Of a stretch of 50,733 nt of DNA, positions 1 through 8,393 are shown one piece after another. The notes under the pieces were generated by a model that had not been told where the DNA came from, searched no databases, and saw nothing but the letters and a program-made list of their open reading frames with translations. The number at the start of each line of letters is the position of its first letter. Positions within the stretch are counted from its first letter, which is position 1. The DNA lies in assembly GCA_013349325.1 (NCBI GenBank), contig DUZX01000025.1, forward strand, positions 1 to 50,733, read 5' to 3'. This stretch comes from Desulfuromonadales bacterium. Its GTDB lineage: Bacteria; Desulfobacterota; Desulfuromonadia; Geobacterales; Pseudopelobacteraceae. The translations under genes were made by a program, and so were the position numbers.

Positions 1-275
1 CATGTGGGGCTTGCTTAAAAAAAATTAATCCCAAACTCTACAGGAACAGCGCCGTGTTTCCGTTTTTTATTGGTAAAAAAAGGCCCCCCCCCCCCCCCCG
101 CATCTGATTCTGTCTTCCGGGACCAACTCACCGAAAAAAAGAAAAAAAGACGCCGCCAGCATAGTATCCGGCTGCATCCGGCCAACCTCCCCTTCAAACC
201 CCACCTGGCACACATATAAATAATTTCCATATCACGCCTGTTTTAATCTTAAACTGCTGAATACTCTTCACTGAC
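1..275. other. Intergenic left edge with a 16-C homopolymer
   Basis: No convincing gene is visible here. The stretch holds A-runs and an uninterrupted run of 16 C at 84-99. An open frame crosses it on the minus strand, but it reads through the homopolymer as a poly-glycine run and has no recognisable domain or ribosome site, so I do not call it. Confidence 0.6.
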
Positions 276-289
276 GTAGAATATTCCAC
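276..289. promoter_or_regulatory. Candidate activator site, palindrome GTAGAATATTCCAC (copy 1)
   Basis: The 14-mer GTAGAATATTCCAC is a near-perfect inverted repeat: the halves are GTAGAAT and, on the opposite strand, GTGGAAT. The identical 14-mer recurs at 5452-5465 ahead of the efflux operon. Here it lies about 85 bp upstream of a -24/-12-like element, a usual distance for the enhancer of an NtrC-family activator. Such an activator is encoded at 4043-5416. Assigning the site to that regulator is inference. Confidence 0.55.
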
Positions 290-366
290 ATCATGGCCGA
301 GATGCCATTTCAGATGACATCTGGTTTATGACCTTTATTTTAGTCACTTGGATCACATTTCAGGTG

Positions 367-382
367 TGGCATGCATCTTGAT
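367..382 (+). promoter_or_regulatory. Candidate sigma-54 promoter for the DUF2318/ABC/two-component operon
   Basis: TGGCATGCATCTTGAT has GG at 368-369 and, exactly 10 nt later, GA at 380-381, with TTG just before. The sigma-54 consensus is TGGCAC-N5-TTGC, so the -24 half and the spacing fit and the -12 half departs only in its last base. Transcription from it would start near 393. That supports initiation of the first gene at 423 rather than at the upstream ATG at 348. Confidence 0.45.
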
Positions 383-422
383 GGGAGATCGTATATTCAC
401 GTCGGCATTCCGGGAGTCGCAG

Positions 423-587
423 ATGAGGGACAGAATGGTCAATGCAGCATTAATTGCAGCCGTAATTGCGCTTTTATCGATACTTGGCTTTTATGTAACC
501 ATCAGAGATGTCAGCGCAGACAAAGTGTACTCTCCCGGGTGTTGTGGTAGTGGTAAAAGCGGCGGATGTGGAACTCATAAAAACTGA
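423..587 (+). CDS. Small membrane protein with Cys/Gly-rich tail (54 aa)
   Basis: I do not recognise a named family. The protein has a short charged N-terminus, one hydrophobic segment at about residues 6-24 and a C-terminal tail rich in Cys, Gly and Lys, with a CC pair at 40-41 and one more Cys before the terminal HKN. A frame continues up to an ATG at 348, but that start lies upstream of the candidate promoter. The ATG at 423 has GGGAG 7 nt upstream and is preferred. It is the first gene of an operon with a DUF2318 protein and an ABC transporter. The soft-ligand tail suggests, by inference only, metal binding at the outer face of the membrane. Confidence 0.55.
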   Translation: MRDRMVNAALIAAVIALLSILGFYVTIRDVSADKVYSPGCCGSGKSGGCGTHKN

Positions 588-603
588 GCACGAGGAGATC
601 GAA

Positions 604-1068
604 ATGGCATCACATCAGATGAAACGGGCTGTATGGGCACTCATTATTGTAACGGCACTCTTGTCAGGAGCGGTCACTGTATCCGCCTTCACACTGGGCA
701 AGTACGAAAAAGTGAAACCGAATGCCGGTGTTGTTACCATCTCGGCTGCCAAGATGGGCGACGGCAAAGCACGCTTCTACAAGTTCGAGGATGGCGGCAA
801 GGAGATCGCGTTTTTGGTCGTCAAGGCACCTGATGGTAGTATCCGCACCGCTTTTGACGCCTGCGACTCATGCTATCGCGATAAAAAAGGGTATGAGCAG
901 CAGGGCGACAAACTCAATTGCAAAAACTGCAACCAGAAATTCGTCATCAACCGCCTCGGTCCCAACGCGACTGGCGGCTGCAACCCCGGCTACCTTCCAC
1001 ATCGCCTCAGTGGCACGACCGTGACAATTTCAGTCAATGACCTCAAGGGTGGAGCGAGATACTTCTGA
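604..1068 (+). CDS. DUF2318 (Fe-S/metal-associated) exported protein
   Basis: This 154-aa protein has an N-terminal hydrophobic segment (about residues 8-30) that anchors or exports it. The DUF2318 core follows: a CDSC pair, a second CKNC pair about 20 residues later, and a GGCNPGY motif near the C-terminus. Proteins with this domain occur beside FTR1/P19-type iron uptake and FtsX-like ABC permeases, as in the Campylobacter P19 region. The frame is open upstream to 508, but ATG 604 has GAGGAG 5 nt before it and starts a sensible signal sequence. Its stop overlaps the permease start by one base. The redox or metal role is inferred from the domain and neighbours. Confidence 0.8.
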   Translation: MASHQMKRAVWALIIVTALLSGAVTVSAFTLGKYEKVKPNAGVVTISAAKMGDGKARFYKFEDGGKEIAFLVVKAPDGSIRTAFDACDSCYRDKKGYEQQGDKLNCKNCNQKFVINRLGPNATGGCNPGYLPHRLSGTTVTISVNDLKGGARYF

Positions 1069-2228
1069 TGAAACTGCACACAATCTCCATCAACAACTTG
1101 AAGCGCCGCAAAGCAAAAATGGCCTTTTTGACCATCGGCCTGATGGTTGGCATTGCCACCATCGTCACATTGGTGACGCTGACCAGCTCCATGTCCAGCG
1201 ATATTGAGCGCAAGATGGATGAGTTTGGCGCCAACATCCTGATAACCCCACAGAGCAACGGCCTGGCCATGAGCTACGGTGGCATCAGTCTTGGTGGCGT
1301 GAGTTTTGATCAGCGCGAGATCCGTGAAGAGGATCTGGCCCGGATTACCACGATCGCCAACCACAAAAACGTCTCGGCGGTCAGCCCCAAAGTATTGGGT
1401 GGCATCAAAATCAACAACCACGATGTGCTGCTGGTAGGGGTGCACTTCGCGAGCGAATTGAAGATGAAACAGTGGTGGAAGATTTTCGGCAACGAGCCGA
1501 AATCAGAGCATGATCTTCTGCTCGGCTCAGAGGCCTCCCGTGTGCTTAACGTCTCTTCAGGCGACCGTCTAACCATTAAGGGAGAATCCTTTACGGTCGC
1601 AGGGGTACTGGATCAGACCGGCTCGCAAGATGACGCCCTCGTCTTTGCAAATCTTGCCACTGCCCAGAAACTATTGGGTAAGCAGGGTAAAATCAGTATG
1701 GCCGAGGTCGCGGCACTCTGCTCCGGTTGCCCGATTGGCGACATGGTGACACAGATTGCCGAGAAGATTCCTGACGCCAAGGTTTCGGCCATTCAGCAGG
1801 TCGTTGAAGGACGACTCAAATCACTTAACCAGTTCAAGCGCTTTTCCTACGCCATGGCCGGAGTCGTCATTTTCATCGGTTCGTTGATCGTCTTTGTTAC
1901 CATGATGGGGAGTGTCAACGAACGCACAACCGAGATTGGCGTATTCCGGGCTATCGGCTTCAGAAAAAGCCACATTATGCGGATTATTCTTCTGGAGGCG
2001 GCCCTGGTCAGCCTGCTGGCCGGATTCCTGGGGTATGCCGTCGGTATGGGCAGTGCTAAACTGGCGCTGCCGTTCATGGCTGAGAGCAAAAACGCCCACC
2101 TGATCTGGGATACATCCGTCGCATGCGGCTCAATCGGACTTGCAGTGGCAGTGGGGCTGCTGGCCAGCCTGTATCCGGCGCTGCACGCCAGCAAGCTGGA
2201 CCCGACCGAAGCCCTGCGGGCATTATAA
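1068..2228 (+). CDS. ABC transporter permease, FtsX/MacB type
   Basis: This 386-aa protein has the MacB/FtsX layout: one N-terminal membrane helix (about 18-40), a large extracytoplasmic domain (about 45-255), and three C-terminal helices (about 260-285, 305-335 and 350-375) with the typical EIGVFRAIGFRKSHI coupling segment. It starts on the last base of the DUF2318 stop (TGATG), so translation is coupled. The ATPase gene follows after 12 nt. This family usually does mechanotransmission or lipoprotein/periplasmic substrate handling rather than classical solute import. With DUF2318 alongside, a role in handling a metal or redox partner is plausible but unproven. Confidence 0.85.
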   Translation: MKLHTISINNLKRRKAKMAFLTIGLMVGIATIVTLVTLTSSMSSDIERKMDEFGANILITPQSNGLAMSYGGISLGGVSFDQREIREEDLARITTIANHKNVSAVSPKVLGGIKINNHDVLLVGVHFASELKMKQWWKIFGNEPKSEHDLLLGSEASRVLNVSSGDRLTIKGESFTVAGVLDQTGSQDDALVFANLATAQKLLGKQGKISMAEVAALCSGCPIGDMVTQIAEKIPDAKVSAIQQVVEGRLKSLNQFKRFSYAMAGVVIFIGSLIVFVTMMGSVNERTTEIGVFRAIGFRKSHIMRIILLEAALVSLLAGFLGYAVGMGSAKLALPFMAESKNAHLIWDTSVACGSIGLAVAVGLLASLYPALHASKLDPTEALRAL

Positions 2229-2240
2229 ATCGAGGACACA

Positions 2241-2912
2241 ATGGCACTTATTACAATTAAAAATGTGAAGAAACAGTATACCAGCGACGGAGATGTCGTC
2301 GAAGCGCTGCGCGGCGTCGATATCAGCATTGAGGCCGGTGAGTTCATCACTATCATGGGGCAGTCCGGCTCCGGCAAGAGCACGCTCCTGTCTGTGCTGG
2401 GAGGTATGAACCATCCGACCTCCGGTGAAGTCGAGATGGCCGGTGTAAAACTGTATCATCTCCCCGGCGAGAAACTGGCTGATTTTCGAGCACAAAAGTT
2501 GGGTTTCGTTTTCCAGTCCTTTAACCTGATCTCCTATCTGACGGCCATCGAAAACGTCATGCTGCCGCTGGCAATTGTCTCCATGAATACGCCTGACAAA
2601 AAAGCGGCCGCACGTCAGGCTCTGGAACGGGTCGGTCTCGGCGGAAAGCTCGATCGACTCCCCAATCAACTCTCCGGCGGCGAGCAGGAGCGGGTCGCAA
2701 TTGCCCGGGCGATTGTCAATAATCCCGAAATACTCCTCGCTGATGAGCCGACCGGCAACCTGGATTCAAAGACCAGCGAAGATGTTATGGCGCTCTTCCG
2801 CGAACTGAATGATGGCGGTCAGACCATCGTCATGGTGACGCATAACCGGGAGAATGGCGTCTATTCTGACCGGACAATCACCCTTAAAGACGGAGTAGTT
2901 GTCGCCCATTGA
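2241..2912 (+). CDS. ABC transporter ATP-binding protein, LolD/MacB type
   Basis: The 223-aa ATPase is complete. The Walker A motif GQSGSGKST is at about residues 40-48, the Q-loop follows in VFQSFNLI, the signature [14 protein letters not shown] is at about 144-157, Walker B runs into [12 protein letters not shown], and an H-loop reads VMVTHN. The GQSGSGKST and EPTGNLD wording is typical of the LolD/MacB/FtsE group and matches the preceding FtsX-like permease, with which it should form a dimeric complex. Strong AGGACA lies ahead of ATG 2241. The kinase gene begins 21 nt downstream. Confidence 0.9.
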   Translation: MALITIKNVKKQYTSDGDVVEALRGVDISIEAGEFITIMGQSGSGKSTLLSVLGGMNHPTSGEVEMAGVKLYHLPGEKLADFRAQKLGFVFQSFNLISYLTAIENVMLPLAIVSMNTPDKKAAARQALERVGLGGKLDRLPNQLSGGEQERVAIARAIVNNPEILLADEPTGNLDSKTSEDVMALFRELNDGGQTIVMVTHNRENGVYSDRTITLKDGVVVAH

Positions 2913-2933
2913 AAACTGCGCTATAACCAGAAC

Positions 2934-4046
2934 ATGAAACCGAATATTTTCCGCATAGTTCTGCTTGGCGTCTCTATTCTCGGCATAAGCCTCCTGCATT
3001 ACCTGACCCCGCTGCATCTGCACTATTTGCACGATATTTTCCAACGTTTCTATTATCTCCCCATAGTTCTGGCAGCGCTCTGGTTCGGATTCCGGGGCGG
3101 CTTGGCCTGTTCTCTGCTCGTCAGCATAGCCTATGCGCCGCATATTCTGTTTCAATGGGGCGGAAATCTGACCATGGAGATGGAAAAATATCTGGAAATC
3201 GTCATGTACAATGTCTTCGGGAGCGTCACCGGTCTTCTGGCCCAGCGCGAACAGGAGCGAAGCCAGGAACTGCAGCGCACTGCGCAAGGGCTTGAAGATT
3301 CCCTCCATAAACTGCAGCTTCAGTCTGACCGTATCATCGCCATCGAAGAGCAGCTGCGCCGCTCAGAAAAACTCTCCACGCTGGGCGAAATGGCCGCCGT
3401 GCTGGCGCACGAAATCCGCAACCCGCTCGGTTCCATACGAGGAACGGCTGAAATACTGCGCGACGACTATCAGCCGGGCGACCCCAAATATGAATTCATC
3501 GAGATCCAGATCAAGGAAACTGAACGCCTCAACCATGTGGTGGAGGATTTTCTGCGTATGGCGCGCCCTCAGGCGGCCAAGATGCAACGGTGCAGTCTAC
3601 GTGAGGAGCTGGAAACTATCGTTACGCTCAATGCCAATGATGCCGACAAGCGCGGCATCAGGCTTGCGTTAGACGGATTACGTGACGACATTCAGCTCCT
3701 GGCAGATGGAGAAAAACTGCGCCAGGCGTTTCTGAATATTGTGATAAATGCGCTGCAGGCTACACCATCCGGAGGCAGCGTAACGATCACCAGCGAACAT
3801 AGTGGAGAGAACTGTGACATCCGCTTCCGAGATACCGGTTCCGGCATCTCGAACGACACACGGGAACGAATTTTTGAGCCGTTTTTCACCACCAAGCCGG
3901 ATGGCACGGGGCTTGGGCTTTCCGTAACCAAAAAAATCATCGAAGCCCATGGTGGTTCACTGATAGTCGAGAGCGAGATGGGCAGAGGAACAACCGTTGT
4001 TGTCTGTTTACCGCTGCAGGAAAAGCCAGAGGGGGGAACGCCTTGA
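2934..4046 (+). CDS. Membrane sensor histidine kinase
   Basis: The 370-aa kinase has about three or four hydrophobic segments in residues 5-75 with hardly any periplasmic loop, so the stimulus may be sensed in or near the membrane. A coiled-coil linker rich in Gln/Glu (about 100-145) leads to the H-box EMAAVLAHEIRNPL, with the phospho-acceptor at His159. The HATPase part has an N-box (NIVINALQA), a DTGSGI G1 box and GTGLGLS. It overlaps the regulator gene by 4 nt, so they form one two-component system. The operon position suggests a metal or envelope signal, by inference. Confidence 0.9.
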   Translation: MKPNIFRIVLLGVSILGISLLHYLTPLHLHYLHDIFQRFYYLPIVLAALWFGFRGGLACSLLVSIAYAPHILFQWGGNLTMEMEKYLEIVMYNVFGSVTGLLAQREQERSQELQRTAQGLEDSLHKLQLQSDRIIAIEEQLRRSEKLSTLGEMAAVLAHEIRNPLGSIRGTAEILRDDYQPGDPKYEFIEIQIKETERLNHVVEDFLRMARPQAAKMQRCSLREELETIVTLNANDADKRGIRLALDGLRDDIQLLADGEKLRQAFLNIVINALQATPSGGSVTITSEHSGENCDIRFRDTGSGISNDTRERIFEPFFTTKPDGTGLGLSVTKKIIEAHGGSLIVESEMGRGTTVVVCLPLQEKPEGGTP

Positions 4047-5416
4047 AACCTGTAATCCTGATAATTGACGACGACACCTCACTGCGGCGGGTGCTGGAAT
4101 ATAACCTCCAGGAGGCGGGCTATGCCGTGGCAACGGCCGCTTCCGGCGAAGAGGGTCTGAATCGTTTCGACGATATCAATCCGGCGTTAGTCATCACCGA
4201 TATGAAGATGCCCGGTATGGACGGTATGCAGGTGCTGAAGTGCATCAAGGAGCGCTCACCGGAAACTGTGGTGATCATGATCACCGCTTTCGGCAGTGTG
4301 GATATTGCCGTTGATGCCATGAAATCGGGAGCTTACGATTACATCACCAAGCCGTTCAACCGTGATGAGCTGCGCCTGACAGTTGCCAAGGCCCTGCAAT
4401 TCAGAGGACTTACCACTGAAAACCGGCTCCTGAAAGACGAACTGGCGGCACAGGGTAAATTCCGCTCACTGATTGGTTCATCCGCTGCCATGGAGCGCGT
4501 ATTTCAGATAGTTTCCAAGGTCGCGGATACGGAAGCCTCTGTTCTGATTACCGGTGAATCAGGTACCGGCAAAGAGCTGGTGGCACGCTCGATCCACGCC
4601 AAAAGCGGACGCAAAAACGCACCGTTTGTCGCCATCAACTGCGCCGCTATCCCGCGAGACCTGCTTGAAAGTGAACTCTTTGGTCATGTAAAGGGCTCCT
4701 TTACCGGGGCTATCAAGGATAAAACCGGCAAATTTCGACAGGCGGAAAGCGGCACCCTCTTTCTGGATGAGGTCGGAGAACTGCCGCTGGAGCTTCAGCC
4801 AAAACTGCTGCGGGCTCTGCAGGAACGGACCGTTGAACCGGTTGGCGGAACAAAGGAGTTGAAGCTGGACGTGCGCGTCGTAGCAGCCACCAATCTGGAT
4901 ATCGAAAAGGCTATTGCCGACGGGACCTTTCGCGAAGACCTGTTTTACCGGCTCTCTGTAATCCCGATCCATCTGCCTGCGCTGCGTCAGAGAAAAGATG
5001 ATATTCCGCTGCTGCTGCGGCATTTCTGTACCAAGCATGGCGCCGCGCAGGTGACATTTGACAGCCAGAGCCTGACAATACTCCGCAGATATGCCTGGCC
5101 CGGCAACGTACGCGAGCTGGAAAACATGGTGGAACGCCTGCTGATCATGCGCAGCAGTGACACCATCACCCTTGAAGACATTCCGGACAAGATCCGCACA
5201 CATGGCGCAGCAACCGGAGAAACGGCACACTCCGGCAGTGTCATCAACCTTCCGGAAGAGGGCTACTCGCTGGAGCAGTTGGAACGGGAGGTTGTCGTGC
5301 AGGCCCTTGAGCGCAATGCCTGGAACCAGACCGCTGCCGCCCGCTTTCTGCGTATCCCTCGCCACACGCTTATCTACCGCATGGAGAAGTACGGGATCGT
5401 ACCACCCGAAAAATGA
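4043..5416 (+). CDS. Sigma-54-dependent response regulator, NtrC family
   Basis: This 457-aa regulator starts at TTG 4043 inside the kinase stop. Its order is a receiver (1-120, phospho-acceptor Asp53 in VITDMKMPGMDG), an AAA+ domain (about 140-375, Walker A GESGTGKE), and a C-terminal Fis-type helix-turn-helix (NQTAAARFLRIPRHTLIYR). The sigma-54 contact loop reads GSFTGA where most family members have GAFTGA; the Thr needed for contact is kept. It is the last gene of its operon. Identical palindromes with -24/-12-like elements precede this operon and the efflux operon that follows, so autoregulation plus efflux control is the simplest reading. Confidence 0.92.
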   Translation: MKPVILIIDDDTSLRRVLEYNLQEAGYAVATAASGEEGLNRFDDINPALVITDMKMPGMDGMQVLKCIKERSPETVVIMITAFGSVDIAVDAMKSGAYDYITKPFNRDELRLTVAKALQFRGLTTENRLLKDELAAQGKFRSLIGSSAAMERVFQIVSKVADTEASVLITGESGTGKELVARSIHAKSGRKNAPFVAINCAAIPRDLLESELFGHVKGSFTGAIKDKTGKFRQAESGTLFLDEVGELPLELQPKLLRALQERTVEPVGGTKELKLDVRVVAATNLDIEKAIADGTFREDLFYRLSVIPIHLPALRQRKDDIPLLLRHFCTKHGAAQVTFDSQSLTILRRYAWPGNVRELENMVERLLIMRSSDTITLEDIPDKIRTHGAATGETAHSGSVINLPEEGYSLEQLEREVVVQALERNAWNQTAAARFLRIPRHTLIYRMEKYGIVPPEK

Positions 5417-5426
5417 TTGCCCGATA

Positions 5427-5453
5427 ACAGCAGGATATCCCACCCCCTGCTGT
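5427..5453 (+). terminator. Weak hairpin after the regulator gene
   Basis: ACAGCAGG (5427-5434) pairs exactly with CCTGCTGT (5446-5453) across an 11-nt loop, 11 nt after the regulator stop. There is no T-run after it, so it is a poor intrinsic terminator, and its last two bases overlap the palindrome at 5452. Confidence 0.3.
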
Positions 5454-5465
5454 AGAATATTCCAC
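5452..5465. promoter_or_regulatory. Candidate activator site, palindrome GTAGAATATTCCAC (copy 2)
   Basis: This is an exact 14-base copy of the element at 276-289, also preceded by CTG. It is centred about 73 bp upstream of a GG-N10-GA element ahead of the outer-membrane efflux gene. No third copy of the full 14-mer was noticed in the window. Confidence 0.55.
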
Positions 5466-5529
5466 GTAACATCAGAATCCACACCATATCTTTTCATTGT
5501 TACGCTGTAAAATTAGTGCGTTAAGAGAT

Positions 5530-5545
5530 TGGCATATTACATGAA
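5530..5545 (+). promoter_or_regulatory. Candidate sigma-54 promoter for the efflux operon
   Basis: TGGCATATTACATGAA has GG at 5531-5532 and GA at 5543-5544, the same GG-N10-GA spacing and TGGCAT start as at 367-382. The -12 half (CATGA) is further from TTGC than in the first promoter, so support rests on spacing and on the shared upstream palindrome. A start near 5556 would give a short leader before ATG 5584. Confidence 0.4.
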
Positions 5546-5583
5546 GAGCAATGGGCACAGAAAAATCGCAAGGAAACAGCGCC

Positions 5584-6861
5584 ATGAAACCATACCTGCT
5601 CATATTTATTTTTTCCCTGTATGTCATACCAGCTGCTCATGCCGCTGATAAGAGTCCAGTTGAAAACCTTCATACTCTTGTAGAGACCGCCCTTAGCAAC
5701 AATCCCGAGCTGAAATCGTCTCAGGCCCGCTGGCAGATGTTCAGCAGTAAAGCCAGACAGGCAGCGGCCCTTGAAGATCCGATGTTCATGTTCAAGCTGC
5801 AGAACATGCTGGCACGTGAGCCGTTTGTATTCAGCAAAGATCCCCAGTCCGCCAAAGTAATCGGCATTTCCCAACAGCTCCCCTTCTGGGGCAAACGGGC
5901 CATCCGGCAGGAAGTTGCCCAGCATGAGGCCGAGTCTTATAGATGGAGTATCGCTGAGCGCAAGCTTGAGTTGGCCCGCATGGTCAAGGAGACCTACTAC
6001 CAGATCTGGGCAGTCGATAAAGGGCTGGAAATCGTCGAGAAGAATCTGGGCATACTGTCGGACTTTGTGACTATTGCCGAATCGAAATATTCGGTCGGGC
6101 AAGGGGTGCAGCAGGATCTTTTCAAGGCCGGTCTGGAAAAATCAAAAATGCTTGAGATGCAGATCACACTCAAACAGCAACGCAAGAGCCTGGAAGCGAA
6201 CATCAACTTCCTCCTCTTTCGTCCGGCAGCGACTCCTTTCGGCACCGTTGCCGATTTCAATCTGCCTCAGCTTTCACTCACGGAGGATCAGCTAAACCAG
6301 ATCGCCCTTGAAACCCGTCCGCAGGTCAAGAGTCTCGCCAGCCTGACCAGTAAGGCTCAGGCTTCTCACCGCCTGGCCCGGAAAGAGTTCTACCCCGATT
6401 TCAATCTCTCCTTTGAGTACATGTTCAAAGAAGCCATCGCGACCGAGATGGTATCAGACCCCGGTTACAACATGTTTACGCTCGGCGTGACCTTCAACCT
6501 CCCCTTTCAGCAGGAACGGCGCCGGGCGATGCTCGCTGAATCAACGTCGGAAACGACCATGACGTCGGAAGAATTGAACAGTCTCAAAAACAGCATCTCC
6601 TACAGCATCAGTGACACGCTGGTCCAGCTGGAGCGTCGCAGAAAGCTGGTGGAACTCTATAAAAGCGGCATCATTCCGCAGGCAGAGCAGTCTCTGGAGT
6701 CGGCAGTAATCAGCTTTCGTGTCAGCAAGGTTGATTTTCTGACGCTCCTCGACGGCAGGTTGTCTCTGTTCAACTACGAGCGTGAACTGTATGAGTCCCA
6801 GGCTGAATATATGATCAAGCTGGCGCAGCTCGAAGCGGTTGTCGGCAAAGAACTCGAATAA
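5584..6861 (+). CDS. Outer-membrane efflux factor, TolC/CusC family
   Basis: The 425-aa product begins with a signal peptide (hydrophobic core about 4-16, likely cut after AHA) and has no lipobox Cys. The body is long alpha-helical hairpins typical of the OEP family, with the recurring PELKSSQAR and DFLTLLDGRLSLFNYE segments. It should form the trimeric channel through which the CusBA-like pump discharges. The frame is open from 5551, but ATG 5584 has AAGGAA upstream and gives the proper signal peptide. The adaptor gene follows 22 nt later. Distant members of the family serve organic efflux; the metal role here comes from the adaptor and pump. Confidence 0.88.
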   Translation: MKPYLLIFIFSLYVIPAAHAADKSPVENLHTLVETALSNNPELKSSQARWQMFSSKARQAAALEDPMFMFKLQNMLAREPFVFSKDPQSAKVIGISQQLPFWGKRAIRQEVAQHEAESYRWSIAERKLELARMVKETYYQIWAVDKGLEIVEKNLGILSDFVTIAESKYSVGQGVQQDLFKAGLEKSKMLEMQITLKQQRKSLEANINFLLFRPAATPFGTVADFNLPQLSLTEDQLNQIALETRPQVKSLASLTSKAQASHRLARKEFYPDFNLSFEYMFKEAIATEMVSDPGYNMFTLGVTFNLPFQQERRRAMLAESTSETTMTSEELNSLKNSISYSISDTLVQLERRRKLVELYKSGIIPQAEQSLESAVISFRVSKVDFLTLLDGRLSLFNYERELYESQAEYMIKLAQLEAVVGKELE

Positions 6862-6883
6862 TTAACCGTTACAAGACCGGGGT

Positions 6884-8284
6884 ATGACCATGGCACTCAA
6901 TAAAAAAATCACTATTCCGCTTACCATCATCACGCTGACAATTGTAGCCGCCAGTTGGCTGTATAAATCAGGAAAACTTTCCAAGCTGCCAGGCTTCCAC
7001 ACGGACGATGGGCACAACCATGCGGAGCAGACAGCAAAACCGCTCTACACCTGTTCCATGCATCCGTTCATAATCAAGGACACGCCGGGGACCTGCCCGA
7101 TCTGCGGCATGGAGCTCATCAAGAAACTTGCCGATGTACAAAATACGGTTGCCCGGACTCCCGAACAGAAGCAGCAGGCCGATATGCTCGGGCATGTTTC
7201 CCTGTCCGCCAACCAGCGGATCATGGCTAACGTAGCCACCATTGAGGCGAAATACGGCTCGCTGAACAAGGAGATTAACGCAGTCGGAATCGTGCAGTTT
7301 GACCAGTCACGCCAGGCCAAGGTCACCGCCTGGATCGCCGGTCGCATCGACAAACTTAACGTTAACACCGTCGGAGCTCAGGTCAGCAAGGACAGACCGG
7401 TGGCTGAAATCTACTCCCCCGACCTGCTGGCCACGCAACAGGAATACCTGCTGGCGGTCAAGAGCCGTGAACAGCTTAAAAGCTCTCCGATCCCCTCCAT
7501 CTCCCAGAACGGTGACGGGCTGGTAGCCTCGACCAAACAGCGCCTGATGCTGTATGGTGTCAAGGAGAGCCAGATTGCCGAACTGGAAAAAGTCGGCAAG
7601 CCCACCATCCGCCTCCCGATCTACACGCCGCTCTCCGGCATTGTGATTGAAAAAATGGTGCAGCAGGGGCAATACGTCAACGTCGGTGAGGTTCTCTTTA
7701 CTATCGCCGATCTTTCCAGAGTCTGGGTGGAAATCGATATCTTTGAAAATGAAGTCCCCTATGTTCGCGTTGGGCAGCAGGTTGAAATTCGCTCGGCGAT
7801 TGAACATGGCGCGGTATCCCATGGCAGGATCAGCTTTATCTACCCCTTCCACGACCCCAAAACCCATACGGTAAAAGCACGCGTGGAAATGCCCAATCCG
7901 GGCCGGATGCTGAGACCTGACATGTTTGTCAACGCCATCATCAGGGTTCCGCTGGTCAAAGGGATTGTTATACCGGTTACCGCAGTCCTGGACACCGGCA
8001 CCCGTCAGGTCGTCTGGGTTGAAACATCGGCGGGAATGTTTGAACCGCGCAACGTCCAGGCTGGTGAGCGTATTGAAGACAGGGTCCAGATACTATCCGG
8101 CATCAAGGCAGGCGACAAGGTGGCCGTATCCGGTTCCTATCTGATCGACTCGGAATCACAGTTGAAGGGTGGCAGCGGGCAGGATCACAGCCAGCATACC
8201 GGGGCGGTTAAACCCGAAACCAAGGGGCAACCGGCGCCGGCGAAGAAGAATGACAAGCTGAACATGGATGATATGAAGATGTAG
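6884..8284 (+). CDS. cusB: RND efflux periplasmic adaptor with heavy-metal-binding domain, CusB-like
   Basis: This 466-aa protein has an N-terminal membrane anchor (about 10-26), a His-rich stretch (DDGHNH), and a heavy-metal-binding domain at about 54-80 with YTCSMHP and CPICGMEL, the pattern seen in many CusB-type adaptors. Lipoyl/hairpin and beta-barrel parts follow (QGQYVNVGEVLFTIADL is the barrel-sandwich hybrid half). The C-terminus is again rich in His, Asp and Met (DDMKM). It would link the inner-membrane pump to the outer-membrane factor and hand over Cu(I)/Ag(I). ATGs at 6884 and 6890 are both possible starts. Confidence 0.9.
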   Translation: MTMALNKKITIPLTIITLTIVAASWLYKSGKLSKLPGFHTDDGHNHAEQTAKPLYTCSMHPFIIKDTPGTCPICGMELIKKLADVQNTVARTPEQKQQADMLGHVSLSANQRIMANVATIEAKYGSLNKEINAVGIVQFDQSRQAKVTAWIAGRIDKLNVNTVGAQVSKDRPVAEIYSPDLLATQQEYLLAVKSREQLKSSPIPSISQNGDGLVASTKQRLMLYGVKESQIAELEKVGKPTIRLPIYTPLSGIVIEKMVQQGQYVNVGEVLFTIADLSRVWVEIDIFENEVPYVRVGQQVEIRSAIEHGAVSHGRISFIYPFHDPKTHTVKARVEMPNPGRMLRPDMFVNAIIRVPLVKGIVIPVTAVLDTGTRQVVWVETSAGMFEPRNVQAGERIEDRVQILSGIKAGDKVAVSGSYLIDSESQLKGGSGQDHSQHTGAVKPETKGQPAPAKKNDKLNMDDMKM

Positions 8285-8290
8285 GCGGTT

Positions 8291-8367
8291 ACCCCCCTTG
8301 ATAAAGGGGGGCAAGGGGGGATTTAGCTTTAAAACCAAATCCCCTTAAATCCCCCTTTATCAAGGGA
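8291..8367. repeat. Nested G/C-tract palindromic repeat between cusB and cusA
   Basis: Two inverted arms face each other: CCCCTTGATAAAGGGG, then AAGGGGGGATTT, then an AT-rich centre, then AAATCCCC and CCCCTTTATCAAGGG. Each arm can fold alone and the whole can fold as one long hairpin. Elements of the same flavour (CCCCTTGAC/GGGG) appear inside the restriction-modification gene at 15509-15588 and 16537-16650. Sitting between adaptor and pump genes, it may affect mRNA stability or the expression ratio. Confidence 0.75.
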
Positions 8368-8393
8368 GACTTCCAAGCAAGACAAGGCATATA

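Noticed and set aside
15-230. Minus-strand open frame at the left edge
   Set aside because: It reads the 16-C tract as poly-glycine, has no domain and no ribosome site, and begins at the window edge.
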